Assembly (NCBI RefSeq): GCF_018613195.1
Contig: NZ_JAGGQQ010000017.1
Location: 1 to 39,247 of the forward strand
DNA from: Bacillus sp. ISL-45
GTDB lineage: Bacteria; Bacillota; Bacilli; Bacillales; Cytobacillaceae
Length of the DNA stretch: 39,247 nucleotides
Direction of reading: 5' to 3'
Both the position numbers and the translations under genes were made by a program. Below, in pieces: positions 1 through 9,364 of the stretch (positions within the stretch are counted from its first letter, which is position 1; every line of letters begins with the position of its first letter). The notes below the pieces were generated by a model. That model was not told where the DNA came from and ran no database searches. It was given only the letters and a program-made list of their open reading frames with translations.

Positions 1-30
1 TCCTGAGCCAGGATCAAACTCTCCAAAAAA
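1..30 (-). rRNA. 16S rRNA, 5' end only (partial)
   Basis: The reverse complement reads GGAGAGTTTGATCCTGGCTC, the universally conserved start of bacterial 16S rRNA (the 27F primer site). The gene runs off the left edge. The mature 5' end is placed about six bases upstream of GGAGAG by analogy with B. subtilis, so it is approximate. Confidence 0.93.
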
Positions 31-172
31 GAGTTATGAGTTAGCTCATAAGTTAAAACGTTGGCTCATGTTCTTCTATAATAGAAGCCATGATAATTTA
101 TTGTTTGTTGACGCTTGTTTGTTTAGTTTTCAAAGAGCAAGTTGTGCGCGCCGCTCAGAAGCGACTTTAATA
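31..172 (-). promoter_or_regulatory. rrn leader with boxA antitermination site
   Basis: Transcribed leader between the rrn promoters and 16S. On the minus strand TGCTCTTTGAAAACT (125-139) is the boxA-type element typical of Bacillus rrn leaders, where the Nus complex assembles. The rest is the 16S precursor spacer, including a small hairpin near 72-92. Confidence 0.75.
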
Positions 173-201
173 ATTTATCATATCACAGCGTTAAAAGTCA
201 A
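173..201 (-). promoter_or_regulatory. rrn promoter P2
   Basis: Minus-strand -35 TTGACT (196-201) is followed after 17 bp by a weak -10, ATAAAT (173-178); GATAAA at 16 bp is an alternative. The position just upstream of the boxA leader matches the proximal promoter of tandem Bacillus rrn promoters. Confidence 0.6.
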
Positions 202-265
202 CAGCTTTTTTGAATTTATTTTTTTAACTTCAAAATGTTGTTAACCTGTTCGCGACTGTTTCTAT

Positions 266-294
266 ATACTATCATCGGACGTGCCCAGAGTCAA
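266..294 (-). promoter_or_regulatory. rrn promoter P1
   Basis: Minus-strand -35 TTGACT (289-294), 17-bp spacer, -10 TAGTAT (266-271). It lies about 93 bp upstream of P2, as expected for tandem growth-rate-regulated rrn promoters in Bacilli. Confidence 0.75.
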
Positions 295-353
295 CACGAA
301 TAACCCTTGAAATAATTGGGAAATATTTTGCTACTGCTTTTTCTTCTATATAT

Positions 354-389
354 AAAAACAGCCGGCCTCCATTCAGGAGACCGGCTGTT
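354..389 (-). terminator. Rho-independent terminator of ptsG
   Basis: The minus-strand hairpin AACAGCCGGTCTCC / GGAGGCCGGCTGTT ends in TTTTT. It starts about 10 bp after the ptsG stop and insulates ptsG from the rrn promoters. Confidence 0.85.
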
Positions 390-400
390 TAGTTTCAATC

Positions 401-2476
401 TTATTTAGAAATTGTAATGATATTCTCGTCCTTCACATCCACATTGCCTTTCTTGTTGATGACAATGCTTTCCCCTTCTGAAAGGTTAGTGAATACGATT
501 GGAGTGATAATGGATGTTGCGTTTTTCTTGATGTAATCAAGGTCAACCTTCAACAATGGCTGCCCTTTTTTCACAGCGTCATTTTCAGATACAAGTGTTT
601 CAAATCCTTGTCCCTTCAGGTTCACTGTATCTATGCCCACATGGATAAGGATTTCCCGTCCAGAGTCAGATAGGATTCCGATTGCATGCTTTGTCGGGAA
701 CAGGTTGACGATTTTTCCGTCTACTGGTGATACAATTGTACCTTCAGCAGGAACAATAGCAAATCCGTCTCCCATCATCTTTCCTGAGAATACCTGGTCA
801 GGGACTTCTGTGATTGGCAGGATTTCACCTTTAATAGGAGAAACGAATGCTTCTGCTGCAGAATCTGCATCATGATGCGTCTGCAATGCTTCCGGATTTA
901 CTTCTTCAATTTGCTGCTCAACCTCTGTTGCCTGGTTTGTTTCAACCGGACGAGGCCTTTTACCATTCATGATATCTCTCATCTGACCCTTAATCGTCTC
1001 TGAACGCGGCCCGAAAATGGCCTGGATGTTGTTGCCGACTTCAAGTACTCCGGCAGCACCCAGCTTTTTCAGACGATTTTTATCGACATTGTTAATGTCA
1101 TTTACAGATACACGTAGTCGAGTGATACACGCATCAAGGTGAGCGATGTTTTCTTTGCCGCCCATTGCGTCAAGAACTTCATATGGAAGGTCGCTAGCTT
1201 GGCCTTTTGTACCGCCTTCTTCCTGATCTTCTTCAACCGCTTCACGGCCAGGAGTCATCAGGTTAAACTTGCGGATCGCGAAACGGAAACCAAAGTAGTA
1301 GATTACCGCGAACACTAAACCTACCGGAATGACAATCCACGCATTTGTCTGAGGATTGATCAGTCCAAACAGAATGTAGTCAATAAGACCACCAGAGAAA
1401 GTCATACCGATTTTTACATCTAATAGATGCATCGTCATGAATGAAAGACCTGCGAAAATCGCGTGAACTCCGAATAGTACTGGAGCTACGAACAGGAATG
1501 AGAACTCAAGAGGTTCTGTGATACCTGTCAGGAATGAAGTCAAAGCAGCAGATACCATCAAACCGCCGACTACTACTTTTCTTTCCGGACGTGCTTCATG
1601 GTAAATCGCTAATGCTGCAGCCGGAAGGCCAAACATCATGAACGGGAATTTACCAGTCATAAATGTACCAGCAGTCAGGTTTTGAACATTGTCCGCAATC
1701 TGAGCCATGAAAATACGCTGGTCACCACGGACTACATTGCCTGCCTCAGTCGTATAAGAACCAAACTCAAACCAGAATGGTGAATAGAAAATGTGGTGCA
1801 ATCCGAATGGAATCAATGAACGTTCAACTACACCAAAGATAAATGCTGATAGTGTCAAGTTTGCGTGAACCATGTTTTGCGAGAATGCATTCAGTCCATT
1901 TTGGATAGGAGGCCAGATGACAAGCATGGCCAGGCCAAGCAAAATTGCTGTTCCTGCTGTGATGATCGGCACGAAACGCTTACCAGCGAAGAATCCAAGA
2001 TAAGATGGCAGCTCGATTTCAAAGAATTTATTGTAAAGAGCTGCGGCAATAATACCAACGATGATACCGCCGAAGACACCCGTTTGCAGGGTCGGAATAC
2101 CAAGGATGCTCTGGTAGTTAAGACCGTTCACATCCTCTGGAGTGATTTGAAGAACAGTACCCATTGTCACGTTCATGATCAGGTATCCGATGATTGCTGC
2201 CAGACCGGCAACACCTTCACCGCCAGCCAAACCAACAGCTACACCGACCGCGAACAACAACGGAAGATTTCCGAAGACAACGTCCCCGGCATTTTGCATA
2301 ACAGCAGCCACCATATCGACGCCGCTGTTATCTAAAAACGGAGCAAGCTCCAATAAAGCAGGGTTTCTAAGCGCGGCACCAAGAGCTAGCAGAATACCTG
2401 CTGCTGGCAGCAGTGCAACTGGAAGCATCAGCGCTTTACCTACTTTTTGAAGAACACCAAAAGCTTTCTTAAACAT
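401..2476 (-). CDS. ptsG: Glucose-specific PTS permease EIICBA
   Basis: Takes up and phosphorylates glucose at the membrane using phosphate from HPr. The 691 residues run EIIC (about 1-430, many membrane segments), EIIB (about 440-520, phospho-Cys at C450 in DACITRLR) and EIIA (about 560-691, phospho-His at H612 in LIHVGID). I use the ATG at 2474-2476, reading [10 protein letters not shown], because AGGAGG sits just upstream; the longer upstream frame would translate the leader terminator. The gene follows glcT and a RAT/terminator leader, so expression should depend on GlcT antitermination. Unlike B. subtilis, no ptsH or ptsI follows; a strong terminator closes the unit. Confidence 0.96.
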   Translation of the reverse strand: MFKKAFGVLQKVGKALMLPVALLPAAGILLALGAALRNPALLELAPFLDNSGVDMVAAVMQNAGDVVFGNLPLLFAVGVAVGLAGGEGVAGLAAIIGYLIMNVTMGTVLQITPEDVNGLNYQSILGIPTLQTGVFGGIIVGIIAAALYNKFFEIELPSYLGFFAGKRFVPIITAGTAILLGLAMLVIWPPIQNGLNAFSQNMVHANLTLSAFIFGVVERSLIPFGLHHIFYSPFWFEFGSYTTEAGNVVRGDQRIFMAQIADNVQNLTAGTFMTGKFPFMMFGLPAAALAIYHEARPERKVVVGGLMVSAALTSFLTGITEPLEFSFLFVAPVLFGVHAIFAGLSFMTMHLLDVKIGMTFSGGLIDYILFGLINPQTNAWIVIPVGLVFAVIYYFGFRFAIRKFNLMTPGREAVEEDQEEGGTKGQASDLPYEVLDAMGGKENIAHLDACITRLRVSVNDINNVDKNRLKKLGAAGVLEVGNNIQAIFGPRSETIKGQMRDIMNGKRPRPVETNQATEVEQQIEEVNPEALQTHHDADSAAEAFVSPIKGEILPITEVPDQVFSGKMMGDGFAIVPAEGTIVSPVDGKIVNLFPTKHAIGILSDSGREILIHVGIDTVNLKGQGFETLVSENDAVKKGQPLLKVDLDYIKKNATSIITPIVFTNLSEGESIVINKKGNVDVKDENIITISK

Positions 2477-2534
2477 AGGAAGACCTCCTGAAATTTTTTC
2501 TCCTAAAGCGGTTACAAACAGTAAAAAAACAAAT

Positions 2535-2642
2535 AAAAAAGGCATGAGAAAGATGTCTCGAAAGAAGCATACGGATATATTACCCATAAAACTCCATTTC
2601 AATTACATTCTTTACTCATGCCTGATCGAATCAGTAACACGT
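2535..2642 (-). promoter_or_regulatory. GlcT-dependent RAT antiterminator and overlapping terminator
   Basis: On the minus strand the RAT-like segment (2615-2642, core GTTACTGATTCGATCAGGC) ends in GGCATGAG. That 8-mer can instead pair with CTCATGCC at 2541-2548, which is followed by six Ts, forming a terminator. This is the B. subtilis ptsG arrangement, where GlcT binding to RAT prevents termination. Sequence and layout support the call; binding is inferred. Confidence 0.88.
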
Positions 2643-2656
2643 AAGATATAACTGCT

Positions 2657-3499
2657 TTATTTAACTTTTTTCTGAAGCCTTTGCAAATGCATCGTCAGAT
2701 ACACGGCTTCAGCATCGCATACTTGTTTTTTCAAGGTCTGTTGCATCACTTTAATGAGTTTCCACGAAAGATTGTAGCACACTGGATATTCTTCTTTCAA
2801 GAGGATTGCAAATTTTTCTGGCTCCTCTACCGTTTCACCATTATTGACCCTTTCGATCGTAAAACGTATGTGGCGTATAAGCCTTGTGTAGTCTATACCT
2901 TCTTTATCGATGGTTATATCGAGATTTTCTTCAATTATCTGTACCAGTTTTGTCACAAGTTGCGAGTGTTTATTAACATCAGACAAATTTCGGTTCATTA
3001 CCGCACTGTGGATATGGAGAGCAACAAATCCGATCTCCCCATCAGGAAGTTCAATCCCTGACTTCTCTTTAATCAGCTGCACAACATCTTTCGCGATTTC
3101 AAATTCGGTAGGATACAGTGTTTTTGTTTCCACCAAAAAAGGGTTTTTGAATTCCATGCCTTGTGCGATCCTATTCACCGCAAACATTAAGTGATCTGTC
3201 AGGGCAACGTGGATGTGTTCGTTCAGCTGGCTGTCTGTCCTTTTCTTGATTAATTCAATAGAAGAAATGATGGCCTCATGCAGATCATTCTCAACAAAAG
3301 GCAAAAGCTTGATATAGTTCGCCTGCTCCTTTTCATCCTTAAGGACAAACATCTTCTCTGCCTGCCCCTCTTCAAGCCTGTCTCCTTTTTTTCGATTAAA
3401 GCCAATGCCCTTGCCGATCAGGATGACTTCCCCTAATGTTGGGTGGTTAGCAATCAAGACATTATTATTTAAACCTTTTTTTACTTCGATATTGTCCAT
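2657..3499 (-). CDS. glcT: PTS-dependent transcriptional antiterminator GlcT
   Basis: BglG/SacY-family RNA-binding antiterminator for ptsG. The 280 residues comprise a CAT RNA-binding domain (about 1-55) and two PRD domains (about 65-170 and 171-280) whose histidines (NEHIHVALTDH, ALHIHSAV) are the usual phosphorylation sites. EII(Glc) phosphorylation inactivates GlcT when glucose is absent, as known for B. subtilis. It lies directly upstream of ptsG in the same direction, with its RNA target between the genes. It has its own promoter at 3534-3562. Confidence 0.95.
   Translation of the reverse strand: MDNIEVKKGLNNNVLIANHPTLGEVILIGKGIGFNRKKGDRLEEGQAEKMFVLKDEKEQANYIKLLPFVENDLHEAIISSIELIKKRTDSQLNEHIHVALTDHLMFAVNRIAQGMEFKNPFLVETKTLYPTEFEIAKDVVQLIKEKSGIELPDGEIGFVALHIHSAVMNRNLSDVNKHSQLVTKLVQIIEENLDITIDKEGIDYTRLIRHIRFTIERVNNGETVEEPEKFAILLKEEYPVCYNLSWKLIKVMQQTLKKQVCDAEAVYLTMHLQRLQKKVK
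2658..2686 (-). promoter_or_regulatory. Probable ptsG promoter inside the glcT 3' end
   Basis: Minus-strand TTGCAA (2681-2686), 17-bp spacer and TAAATA (2658-2663). Only about 15 bp separate the glcT stop from the RAT element, so a dedicated ptsG promoter must overlap the end of glcT. Confidence 0.55.
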
Positions 3500-3533
3500 G
3501 CCGGATCCCCGTTTCAGCTTGTTCTATGGGAAT

Positions 3534-3562
3534 ATCGTATAAAAGGAAGATTTATAAGTCAA
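3534..3562 (-). promoter_or_regulatory. glcT promoter (sigma-A type)
   Basis: Minus-strand TTGACT (3557-3562), 17-bp spacer, TACGAT (3534-3539), about 35 bp upstream of the glcT ATG. Confidence 0.7.
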
Positions 3563-3598
3563 TCCGGAGTAATTAACACGACCTGTTCAATTTTTGCC

Positions 3599-3627
3599 AA
3601 AAAAAGATCCAGCGTCATCCGCTGGAC
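3599..3627 (-). terminator. Terminator of pbuG
   Basis: Minus-strand hairpin GGTCCAGCG-GATGA-CGCTGGATC (9 bp with one wobble) followed by seven Ts, immediately after the pbuG stop codon. Confidence 0.85.
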
Positions 3628-3634
3628 CTCCTTG

Positions 3635-4966
3635 CTATTCTGTCAAAAACACAAAGTAAAGAACGAAAATCACAAAGAACAGGTACATAATCGGGTGTAC
3701 TTCTTTTGACTTTCCTTTTACAATCATCGTGATTGGATAAAAAATGAAACCTGCTGCGATTCCAGTTGCAATGCTGGATGACAATGGCATCGCAATCATA
3801 GTCAGGAATGATGGTACCGCGATTTCAAAGCGGCCCCATTCGATTTTACCAAGAGAAGAAACCATCAGGACTCCAACAATAATCAATGCTGGCGCTGTTA
3901 CAGCAGAAGTAACGACTGAGAGCAGCGGGAAAAAGAATAGTGATAACAGGAAGAATCCAGCCGTAACAAGCGAAGCAAATCCGCTTCTTGCTCCTGATGC
4001 TACACCCGCAGAGGATTCAATATAAGATGTCGTTGTCGATGTTCCGAAAATGGAACCAACAAGTGAAGCGATTGAATCTGCAAACAATGCGCGGCCGGCG
4101 CGCGGAAGCTTGTTATCCTTCATTAAACCCGCCTGGTTGGCAACCGCCACAAGTGTACCGGCGTTATCAAAGAAATCAACGAACAGGAATGTCAGGATGA
4201 TCCCGAGCATGGTTGATGTATAGAATGATGGATCGCCGAAAGCGCTGAAAACTGCTCCAAAGGTTGGTGCAACACTTGGTACTGCTCCGACTACTTTTTC
4301 AGGTGTTTCAATAAGGTTGAAAATCATTCCGACAATGACGCTTAGGATAATTCCGAAGAATACTGCCCCATGAATCCCTCTTGTCAGCATAATGACTGTA
4401 ATCAATAAACCAAAAAGCGCTAGTAATGTATTGGCACTTGTCAGATCGCCCAGACCAACTAGGGTTGCTGGATTATCGACGATAATGCCCGCATTTTTCA
4501 ATCCGATAAATGTGATGAACAATCCAATACCGGCTCCGACTGCGTGCTTTAGTTCAACCGGGATGGCATTGATCAATTTTTCCCGCCAGCCTGAAATCGT
4601 CAGGATCAGGAAGAACACACTGGAGATGAACACTGCTGCAAGCGCATGCTGCCATGGTGCTCCGTGGCTTAGGACGACTGCGTAAGCAAAGAATGCGTTC
4701 AAGCCCATTCCAGGAGCAAGGGCGATTGGGTACTTACCGATCAGGCCCATGATGATGGAGCCAACAGCTGCGGCAAGTGCTGTCGCTACGAATACAGCTC
4801 CTGTATCCATCCTCAATGCTTCCGGAAGGTCGGGTACGTCTGCCAGTGTGAGTATATTAGGATTAACAACCAGGATGTAGGCCATGGCGAGGAATGTGGT
4901 CATTCCGCCAATGAATTCGCGGCGATAGTTTGTGCCGAGCTTTTCAAATTCAAAATACTTCTTCAT
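3635..4966 (-). CDS. pbuG: Hypoxanthine/guanine permease PbuG
   Basis: Proton-coupled purine base permease of the AzgA/NCS2 family, 443 residues, hydrophobic throughout with about a dozen membrane segments. The start MKKYFEFEKLGTNYRREFIG and motifs such as ALAPGMGLNAFFAY and FVDFFDNAGTLVAVA are characteristic. The chosen ATG (4964-4966) follows an AGGGGGAAAG ribosome site; upstream in-frame starts would lie within the riboswitch leader. It has its own promoter, a guanine aptamer (5104-5176) and a terminator (5004-5036), so uptake should shut off when guanine is plentiful. The gene lies downstream of guaA, as in B. subtilis. Confidence 0.95.
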   Translation of the reverse strand: MKKYFEFEKLGTNYRREFIGGMTTFLAMAYILVVNPNILTLADVPDLPEALRMDTGAVFVATALAAAVGSIIMGLIGKYPIALAPGMGLNAFFAYAVVLSHGAPWQHALAAVFISSVFFLILTISGWREKLINAIPVELKHAVGAGIGLFITFIGLKNAGIIVDNPATLVGLGDLTSANTLLALFGLLITVIMLTRGIHGAVFFGIILSVIVGMIFNLIETPEKVVGAVPSVAPTFGAVFSAFGDPSFYTSTMLGIILTFLFVDFFDNAGTLVAVANQAGLMKDNKLPRAGRALFADSIASLVGSIFGTSTTTSYIESSAGVASGARSGFASLVTAGFFLLSLFFFPLLSVVTSAVTAPALIIVGVLMVSSLGKIEWGRFEIAVPSFLTMIAMPLSSSIATGIAAGFIFYPITMIVKGKSKEVHPIMYLFFVIFVLYFVFLTE

Positions 4967-5003
4967 TTTTCTTTCCCCCTGAATAGAATTCAGGAAATAA
5001 GGC

Positions 5004-5036
5004 CAAAAAGAAAACGCCACGGGATACCGGGCGTTG
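5004..5036 (-). terminator. Riboswitch expression-platform terminator of pbuG
   Basis: Minus-strand hairpin ACGCC-CGG / CCG-GGCGT followed by TTTTCTTTTT, between the guanine aptamer and the pbuG start. Guanine binding is expected to favour this terminator. Confidence 0.8.
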
Positions 5037-5103
5037 ACTGAAGGTAATAGGAAAAATGATGGCAGCAATCGAGTATTAGTTTGATAGATCGCCAGCCATG
5101 ATT

Positions 5104-5176
5104 TATATACCTCGTAGTCAAGCCATTTACGGTAGCTCGGTAGAAACTTTTGGGCCATATCCCCAAGATTATACGA
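5104..5176 (-). promoter_or_regulatory. Guanine-class purine riboswitch of pbuG
   Basis: The minus strand carries the purine-aptamer signature in order: TATAATC, ATATGG, AGTTTCTACC, CCGTAAAT and TTGACTACGA. The base matching position 74 of the xpt aptamer (the C of GACTA) is cytosine, which specifies guanine/hypoxanthine rather than adenine. P1 looks short and imperfect. Confidence 0.93.
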
Positions 5177-5208
5177 CGAATTATGACAAATTATTAAGGT
5201 TCAGTTTT

Positions 5209-5237
5209 ATTCTAACAGGGCTTTTGACCCGAGTCAA
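5209..5237 (-). promoter_or_regulatory. pbuG promoter
   Basis: Minus-strand TTGACT (5232-5237), exact 17-bp spacer, TAGAAT (5209-5214), upstream of the aptamer and just after the guaA terminator. Confidence 0.82.
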
Positions 5238-5238
5238 T

Positions 5239-5268
5239 AAAAAAACGAACATTTTCATGTTCGTTTTT
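5239..5268 (-). terminator. Terminator of guaA
   Basis: Minus-strand hairpin AAAACGAACATG / TGTTCGTTTTT ending in a T run, 16 bp beyond the guaA stop. Confidence 0.87.
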
Positions 5269-5283
5269 AAAATCGTTCGGATT

Positions 5284-6831
5284 TTATTCCCATTCAATTG
5301 TTGCAGGCGGTTTGCTGGTGATGTCATAAACGACCCGGTTCACGTGAGCCACTTCATTGACGATTCTTGTTGAGATGATTTCAAGGACATCCCAAGGAAT
5401 CCTTGCCCAGTCTGATGTCATTCCATCAATCGACGTTACCGCACGGATTCCGATTGTGTAATCATAGGTTCTCGCATCACCCATAACGCCAACACTGCGG
5501 ATATCAGGCAGGACGGTAAAGTATTGCCAGATTTCACGGTCAAGACCGGCTTTCTTGATTTCATCGCGGAGGATGGCGTCTGATTCACGAACAATCTCCA
5601 GCTTTTCTTCGGAAATGGCTCCAAGGACACGGATACCGAGACCTGGTCCAGGGAATGGCTGGCGCCAGACGATTTCATCCGGTAGGCCAAGCTCTGTTCC
5701 GAGGGCACGCACTTCATCCTTGAATAATGTATTTAAAGGCTCGATCAATTTGAACTGCATATCCTCAGGCAATCCGCCAACATTATGGTGGGACTTGATC
5801 GTCTGTGCTGTCGCCGTACCGCTTTCGATAATATCGGTATACAATGTTCCCTGCGCAAGGAACTCGATGCCTTTCAGTTTTTCGGCCTCATCATCAAACA
5901 CATAAATGAACTCATTTCCAATGATCTTACGTTTCTGCTCCGGATCGGAAACTCCCTCAAGCTTGCTGAGGAAACGGTCCTTCGCATCGACTTTGATGAC
6001 ATTCATGTTGAAGCCATCAGCAAAAGTCTTCATGACTCCCTCTGCTTCATCTTTACGCAATAAACCGTGATCAACAAAGATACAAGTCAGCTGGTCGCCA
6101 ATCGCTTTGTGGATCAGCACCGCTACTACCGAGGAATCCACACCCCCGCTTAGCGCGCAAAGCACTTTCTTGTCACCGACCTGCTGGCGGATTTTCTCCA
6201 TCTCGATTTCGATGAAGTTTTCCATCGACCAGTTGCCTTCGCATTCGCACACTTTGAACACGAAGTTTTTCAAAAGTTCATTTCCGTAGATGGAATGGCG
6301 AACCTCAGGATGGAATTGGACTGCGTAAAGCTTGCGGCCCTCGTCACTCATTGCTGCAATTGGGCAAGATGGATTGACGCCATCCACTGAAAATCCCGAC
6401 GGTGACATTGTGACGAGGTCTCCATGGCTCATCCAGACAATCTGTTCGCCCGGTGTTCCTTCAAATAGTCTGTTTTGGTTATGCAGAGTCAGCAAGGCCT
6501 TTCCGTATTCACGGTTCTTTGCCTTCTCGACCTTGCCGCCGAAATGCATCGTCATCAGCTGCATTCCGTAGCAGATGCCCAAAATTGGCAAACCAAGCTC
6601 AAATATTTCTTCATCACATCGGAAAGCCCCTTCATCATAGACAGAGTTCGGCCCTCCGGAGAAAATGATTCCTTTTGGATTCATCTCCTTGATTTCAGCT
6701 GCCGTAACCGTATGTGGATGAAGCTCGCTGTAGACGCCAAATTCCCTGATCCTTCTCGTGATCAGCTGGTTATACTGGCTGCCAAAATCTAATACAATAA
6801 TCTTTTCCTGGTCTTGCAGCTCGGTTTTCAT
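5284..6831 (-). CDS. guaA: GMP synthase (glutamine-hydrolysing)
   Basis: Converts XMP to GMP with ATP and glutamine. The 515 residues match the family length. The N-terminal class I glutamine amidotransferase has catalytic C87 (GICYGMQ), H174 and E176 (FHPEV). The ATP-pyrophosphatase domain has SGGVDSS at 228-234, and the C-terminal dimerisation domain ends in the typical KPPATIEWE. The ATG follows a GAGGTGA ribosome site. A promoter, a guanine aptamer and one or two terminators precede it, so GMP synthesis is probably feedback-controlled at transcription. The upstream neighbour is yebA, whose stop codon overlaps the guaA -35 box. Confidence 0.98.
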   Translation of the reverse strand: MKTELQDQEKIIVLDFGSQYNQLITRRIREFGVYSELHPHTVTAAEIKEMNPKGIIFSGGPNSVYDEGAFRCDEEIFELGLPILGICYGMQLMTMHFGGKVEKAKNREYGKALLTLHNQNRLFEGTPGEQIVWMSHGDLVTMSPSGFSVDGVNPSCPIAAMSDEGRKLYAVQFHPEVRHSIYGNELLKNFVFKVCECEGNWSMENFIEIEMEKIRQQVGDKKVLCALSGGVDSSVVAVLIHKAIGDQLTCIFVDHGLLRKDEAEGVMKTFADGFNMNVIKVDAKDRFLSKLEGVSDPEQKRKIIGNEFIYVFDDEAEKLKGIEFLAQGTLYTDIIESGTATAQTIKSHHNVGGLPEDMQFKLIEPLNTLFKDEVRALGTELGLPDEIVWRQPFPGPGLGIRVLGAISEEKLEIVRESDAILRDEIKKAGLDREIWQYFTVLPDIRSVGVMGDARTYDYTIGIRAVTSIDGMTSDWARIPWDVLEIISTRIVNEVAHVNRVVYDITSKPPATIEWE

Positions 6832-6855
6832 AAAGTCACCTCATTTAAAAAATAG

Positions 6856-6913
6856 AAACGCGGAAACTCACATAAGCAGAAGGATGCAGATAGTATGGTT
6901 TGCCGCCGCGTTT
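6856..6913 (-). other. Second hairpin between riboswitch terminator and guaA
   Basis: Minus-strand AAACGCGG (6906-6913) can pair with CCGCGTTT (6856-6863); it is followed by CTATTTTTT just before the guaA ribosome site. The loop is about 42 nt. It could be a second terminator, an mRNA-stability element or chance pairing. Confidence 0.45.
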
Positions 6914-6952
6914 TTTGTACATACAGAAAAGCACAGGCAGAAGCTGGACAAT

Positions 6953-7004
6953 AAAAAAAGCCAGAATCCTGCCTCCAAAAAAAATAGGAAAGCAGGATTC
7001 CAGC
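6953..7004 (-). terminator. Riboswitch expression-platform terminator of guaA
   Basis: Minus-strand GCTGGAATCCTGC (6992-7004) pairs over 13 positions (two wobbles) with GCAGGATTCTGGC (6960-6972) and is followed by seven Ts. Confidence 0.88.
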
Positions 7005-7028
7005 CCGTTACGAACAAAAAGAAGCCTG

Positions 7029-7099
7029 CCTTCATAGTCAAATCATTTCCGGTGATTTGGTAGATACTTTCGAACCATATTATCGAGGATATATGAAGG
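7029..7099 (-). promoter_or_regulatory. Guanine-class purine riboswitch of guaA
   Basis: P1 is CCTTCATA (7092-7099) pairing perfectly with TATGAAGG (7029-7036). In between lie ATATGG, AGTATCTACC, CCGGAAATG and TTGACTATG. Cytosine in the GACTA segment indicates guanine specificity. The core varies from the commonest sequence (GTATCTACC and CCGGAAA instead of GTTTCTACC and CCGTAAA). Confidence 0.92.
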
Positions 7100-7121
7100 T
7101 TGATTCTATATAGTTGCAAAC

Positions 7122-7151
7122 ATTGTATCAGTATAATAATTTATCGGTCAA
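7122..7151 (-). promoter_or_regulatory. guaA promoter overlapping the yebA stop codon
   Basis: Minus-strand TTGACC (7146-7151), 18-bp spacer, TACAAT (7122-7127). The TGA stop of yebA (7148-7150) lies inside the -35 hexamer. Confidence 0.75.
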
Positions 7152-9364
7152 GCACTAACTTTCCGGATCATGAACTCCCAATACTTTTTCGCATCCTGCC
7201 ACATTTCTTCATCCATATCGCCGCGGTAAAGATACTCTTCATATTTTTCCGTTAGCCAGCGCATCTCGTTTGTAGAGAAGAATGAATCCACATAGTTGGC
7301 AAAGTCGCGCAATGTCTGGCCTTTCTCTCTCTTCAGGCCATATCTCCCTAGCTCTTTCAATAGGACGATATAGGCTTTCTCCAAGTACTTGTTTTGCTTT
7401 TTGTACTTATAGAGAAGGATATACACGATAGGGAGCCATTTTCCTCTCAATCTATATGAGATTGCGGTGAACACAGCAACTACGAGTAATGTGAGGAAAA
7501 TCTTCTGCAGGTTATCCTTCAGGAATGCTTCTGCATTTTTCAAGCCTTCTGAAAAAGAGGCCTCTGGCTTACCGACCATTGCCTGCTCCTCTGGCAGTTC
7601 AGGCTTCACCGGAGCTGCTGGTGTTGTATCTTCCTCTTCTCCTTGGCCCGTTTGGTTTTGTGAGCCATTTTTATTGTCATACTCAAATTGAACGTTATTT
7701 GAAAATCCTTGCGTCGGCTCAAATGGCACCCAGCCGACACCAGGGAAATAACCCTCTACCCATGAGTGGGCATTGTTATTGGTAACCTCATAAAGACGGC
7801 GGCCATTCCCTAGTGTATCGATATATTCACCTTCTGTATAACCCTTTACCCATCGCGCTGGAATGCCGACGGAGCGCATCATGACAACCATCGATGTTGA
7901 GAAATTGTCACAGTAGCCGCGCTGTGTTTCAAACAGGAATTGGTCGACATAATCCTGATCTTCATCTGGGATTGCCACATTCGATTGATCATAGACAAAT
8001 TCGTTCGACCGGAAGTACTTTTCAATCGCCTGTGCTTTTTCCAGCCACGTCCCTTTGTCTTTCGTAATCTCCTCGGCAAGCTCAACTACCCGCTCCGGAA
8101 GCTCTTCAGGTACCTGTGTATATTTTGAGAGAAAGGCAAACTCTGCTTCCACCTCTTCAGGTCCGGCTGCCTTAAGCTTTTCTACACTGTAGACCGGGTG
8201 ATCAAAAGTAAGCGAGTATGGTCCAATCGAACCCGCTTGTCCATCCGCCATTGACATAATTTTTTCGGTTGTCGGATCAAGGCTGAATTGGAGCGAGGAT
8301 TGCCCCGCAGATGCCTTGACTTGTGTCACCCCCAACGGATAGACAAGGTGAGGATAACCAATCTTGGGGATAACCTTGCTCGTCCGCTGTTCCGTTTTGA
8401 CTTCTTCTTCAAAAGGCTGCATCGGGATGGTCTGCTCAGGTGAAAATTCCACTGGCACAGCAGTCCCCTTGTCTGTAATCCACCCTTTACCTGTATAGAC
8501 GTCTTTGGTCTCGATCCGCCAGTAATGACGACCATCGGCTTCCGCAGTAAAAACGACCCGATCGTCTCCGATGAACGGCCCGCCAAGTGCGGAATCATCC
8601 GTTCCGTAACCGATTTTTTTAACCCCTCCGCCGCCTTCACCTGAATCCTCATTATATGAGGTGATGAACGGAACAGGGTCCGGCCAGATTGGGTCAGCCT
8701 TCGGGGCTGCATAGCCAATCCCTACGCTCAGGACAATCATGGCGACTAGCGGTACCATCCACCTTTTCGCACTTTTCAGGTTCTTATTTATCTCTTCCTT
8801 ATCTGCAATCCGGTAATACGCCAGAATCCCCATCACAGCAAAACCCGCAATCACGGTCCGGACGATCGCCAGGTCTGCTTCATAAGGAGTAAACGTATCC
8901 AGTACCGTAATATAAACGAGAGTCATGAAGAAAAACACGAAAATTTGTTTCCTGTTAATCAGCCAGTATTGAATCAGGTATGCCATCAGCCAAAGCAAGG
9001 TGAAAAACAGCAACGTCCTGAACACATTGGAAATTTCGGTCCATTCTGCATTCATGATAATCCCTGAATTAGCGACAACCTCATTGAACAACTGGCCAAA
9101 CCACTCCAGGCTAAAGAAAGTTCCCTCATAATACATAAAGTGGACGGAATATAGGATAATGATAATTTTTATGATAGATGACGGAAGAAACGGCATATTG
9201 AAGTAGAACATCATCAATGAAACAAACACAAAACCGAGAAACACACTTAGGTGTCCGGTATCTGTCAGTTCCTTCAATGGCCGAAGCCACTCCCACAGCA
9301 GCAAAAAGCTGAAAATATATAGCAAAAAGAAAGTGATGTCTTTTTTTGGATTATCGTTCCTCAA
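7148..9364 (-). CDS. yebA: Membrane transglutaminase-like protein (YebA/TgpA type)
   Basis: 738 residues. The N-terminal third has about six to eight membrane segments; an extracytoplasmic segment carries the transglutaminase core with C485 (RGYCDNFS) and H533 (NAHSWVEG), the acidic position being E in PFEPTQG; one further membrane segment and a cytoplasmic tail follow. Start is TTG at 9362-9364, overlapping the TGA of yeaD and preceded by GGAGGTGA. Third gene of a MoxR-DUF58-transglutaminase operon, a conserved trio linked to envelope functions; the substrate is unknown. In B. subtilis the same gene also lies next to guaA. Confidence 0.9.
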   Translation of the reverse strand: MRNDNPKKDITFFLLYIFSFLLLWEWLRPLKELTDTGHLSVFLGFVFVSLMMFYFNMPFLPSSIIKIIIILYSVHFMYYEGTFFSLEWFGQLFNEVVANSGIIMNAEWTEISNVFRTLLFFTLLWLMAYLIQYWLINRKQIFVFFFMTLVYITVLDTFTPYEADLAIVRTVIAGFAVMGILAYYRIADKEEINKNLKSAKRWMVPLVAMIVLSVGIGYAAPKADPIWPDPVPFITSYNEDSGEGGGGVKKIGYGTDDSALGGPFIGDDRVVFTAEADGRHYWRIETKDVYTGKGWITDKGTAVPVEFSPEQTIPMQPFEEEVKTEQRTSKVIPKIGYPHLVYPLGVTQVKASAGQSSLQFSLDPTTEKIMSMADGQAGSIGPYSLTFDHPVYSVEKLKAAGPEEVEAEFAFLSKYTQVPEELPERVVELAEEITKDKGTWLEKAQAIEKYFRSNEFVYDQSNVAIPDEDQDYVDQFLFETQRGYCDNFSTSMVVMMRSVGIPARWVKGYTEGEYIDTLGNGRRLYEVTNNNAHSWVEGYFPGVGWVPFEPTQGFSNNVQFEYDNKNGSQNQTGQGEEEDTTPAAPVKPELPEEQAMVGKPEASFSEGLKNAEAFLKDNLQKIFLTLLVVAVFTAISYRLRGKWLPIVYILLYKYKKQNKYLEKAYIVLLKELGRYGLKREKGQTLRDFANYVDSFFSTNEMRWLTEKYEEYLYRGDMDEEMWQDAKKYWEFMIRKVSA

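Noticed and set aside
1865-2335. 156-codon plus-strand frame opposite ptsG
   Set aside because: It is antisense to a conserved membrane protein gene, has no ribosome site, and its composition mirrors ptsG codons.
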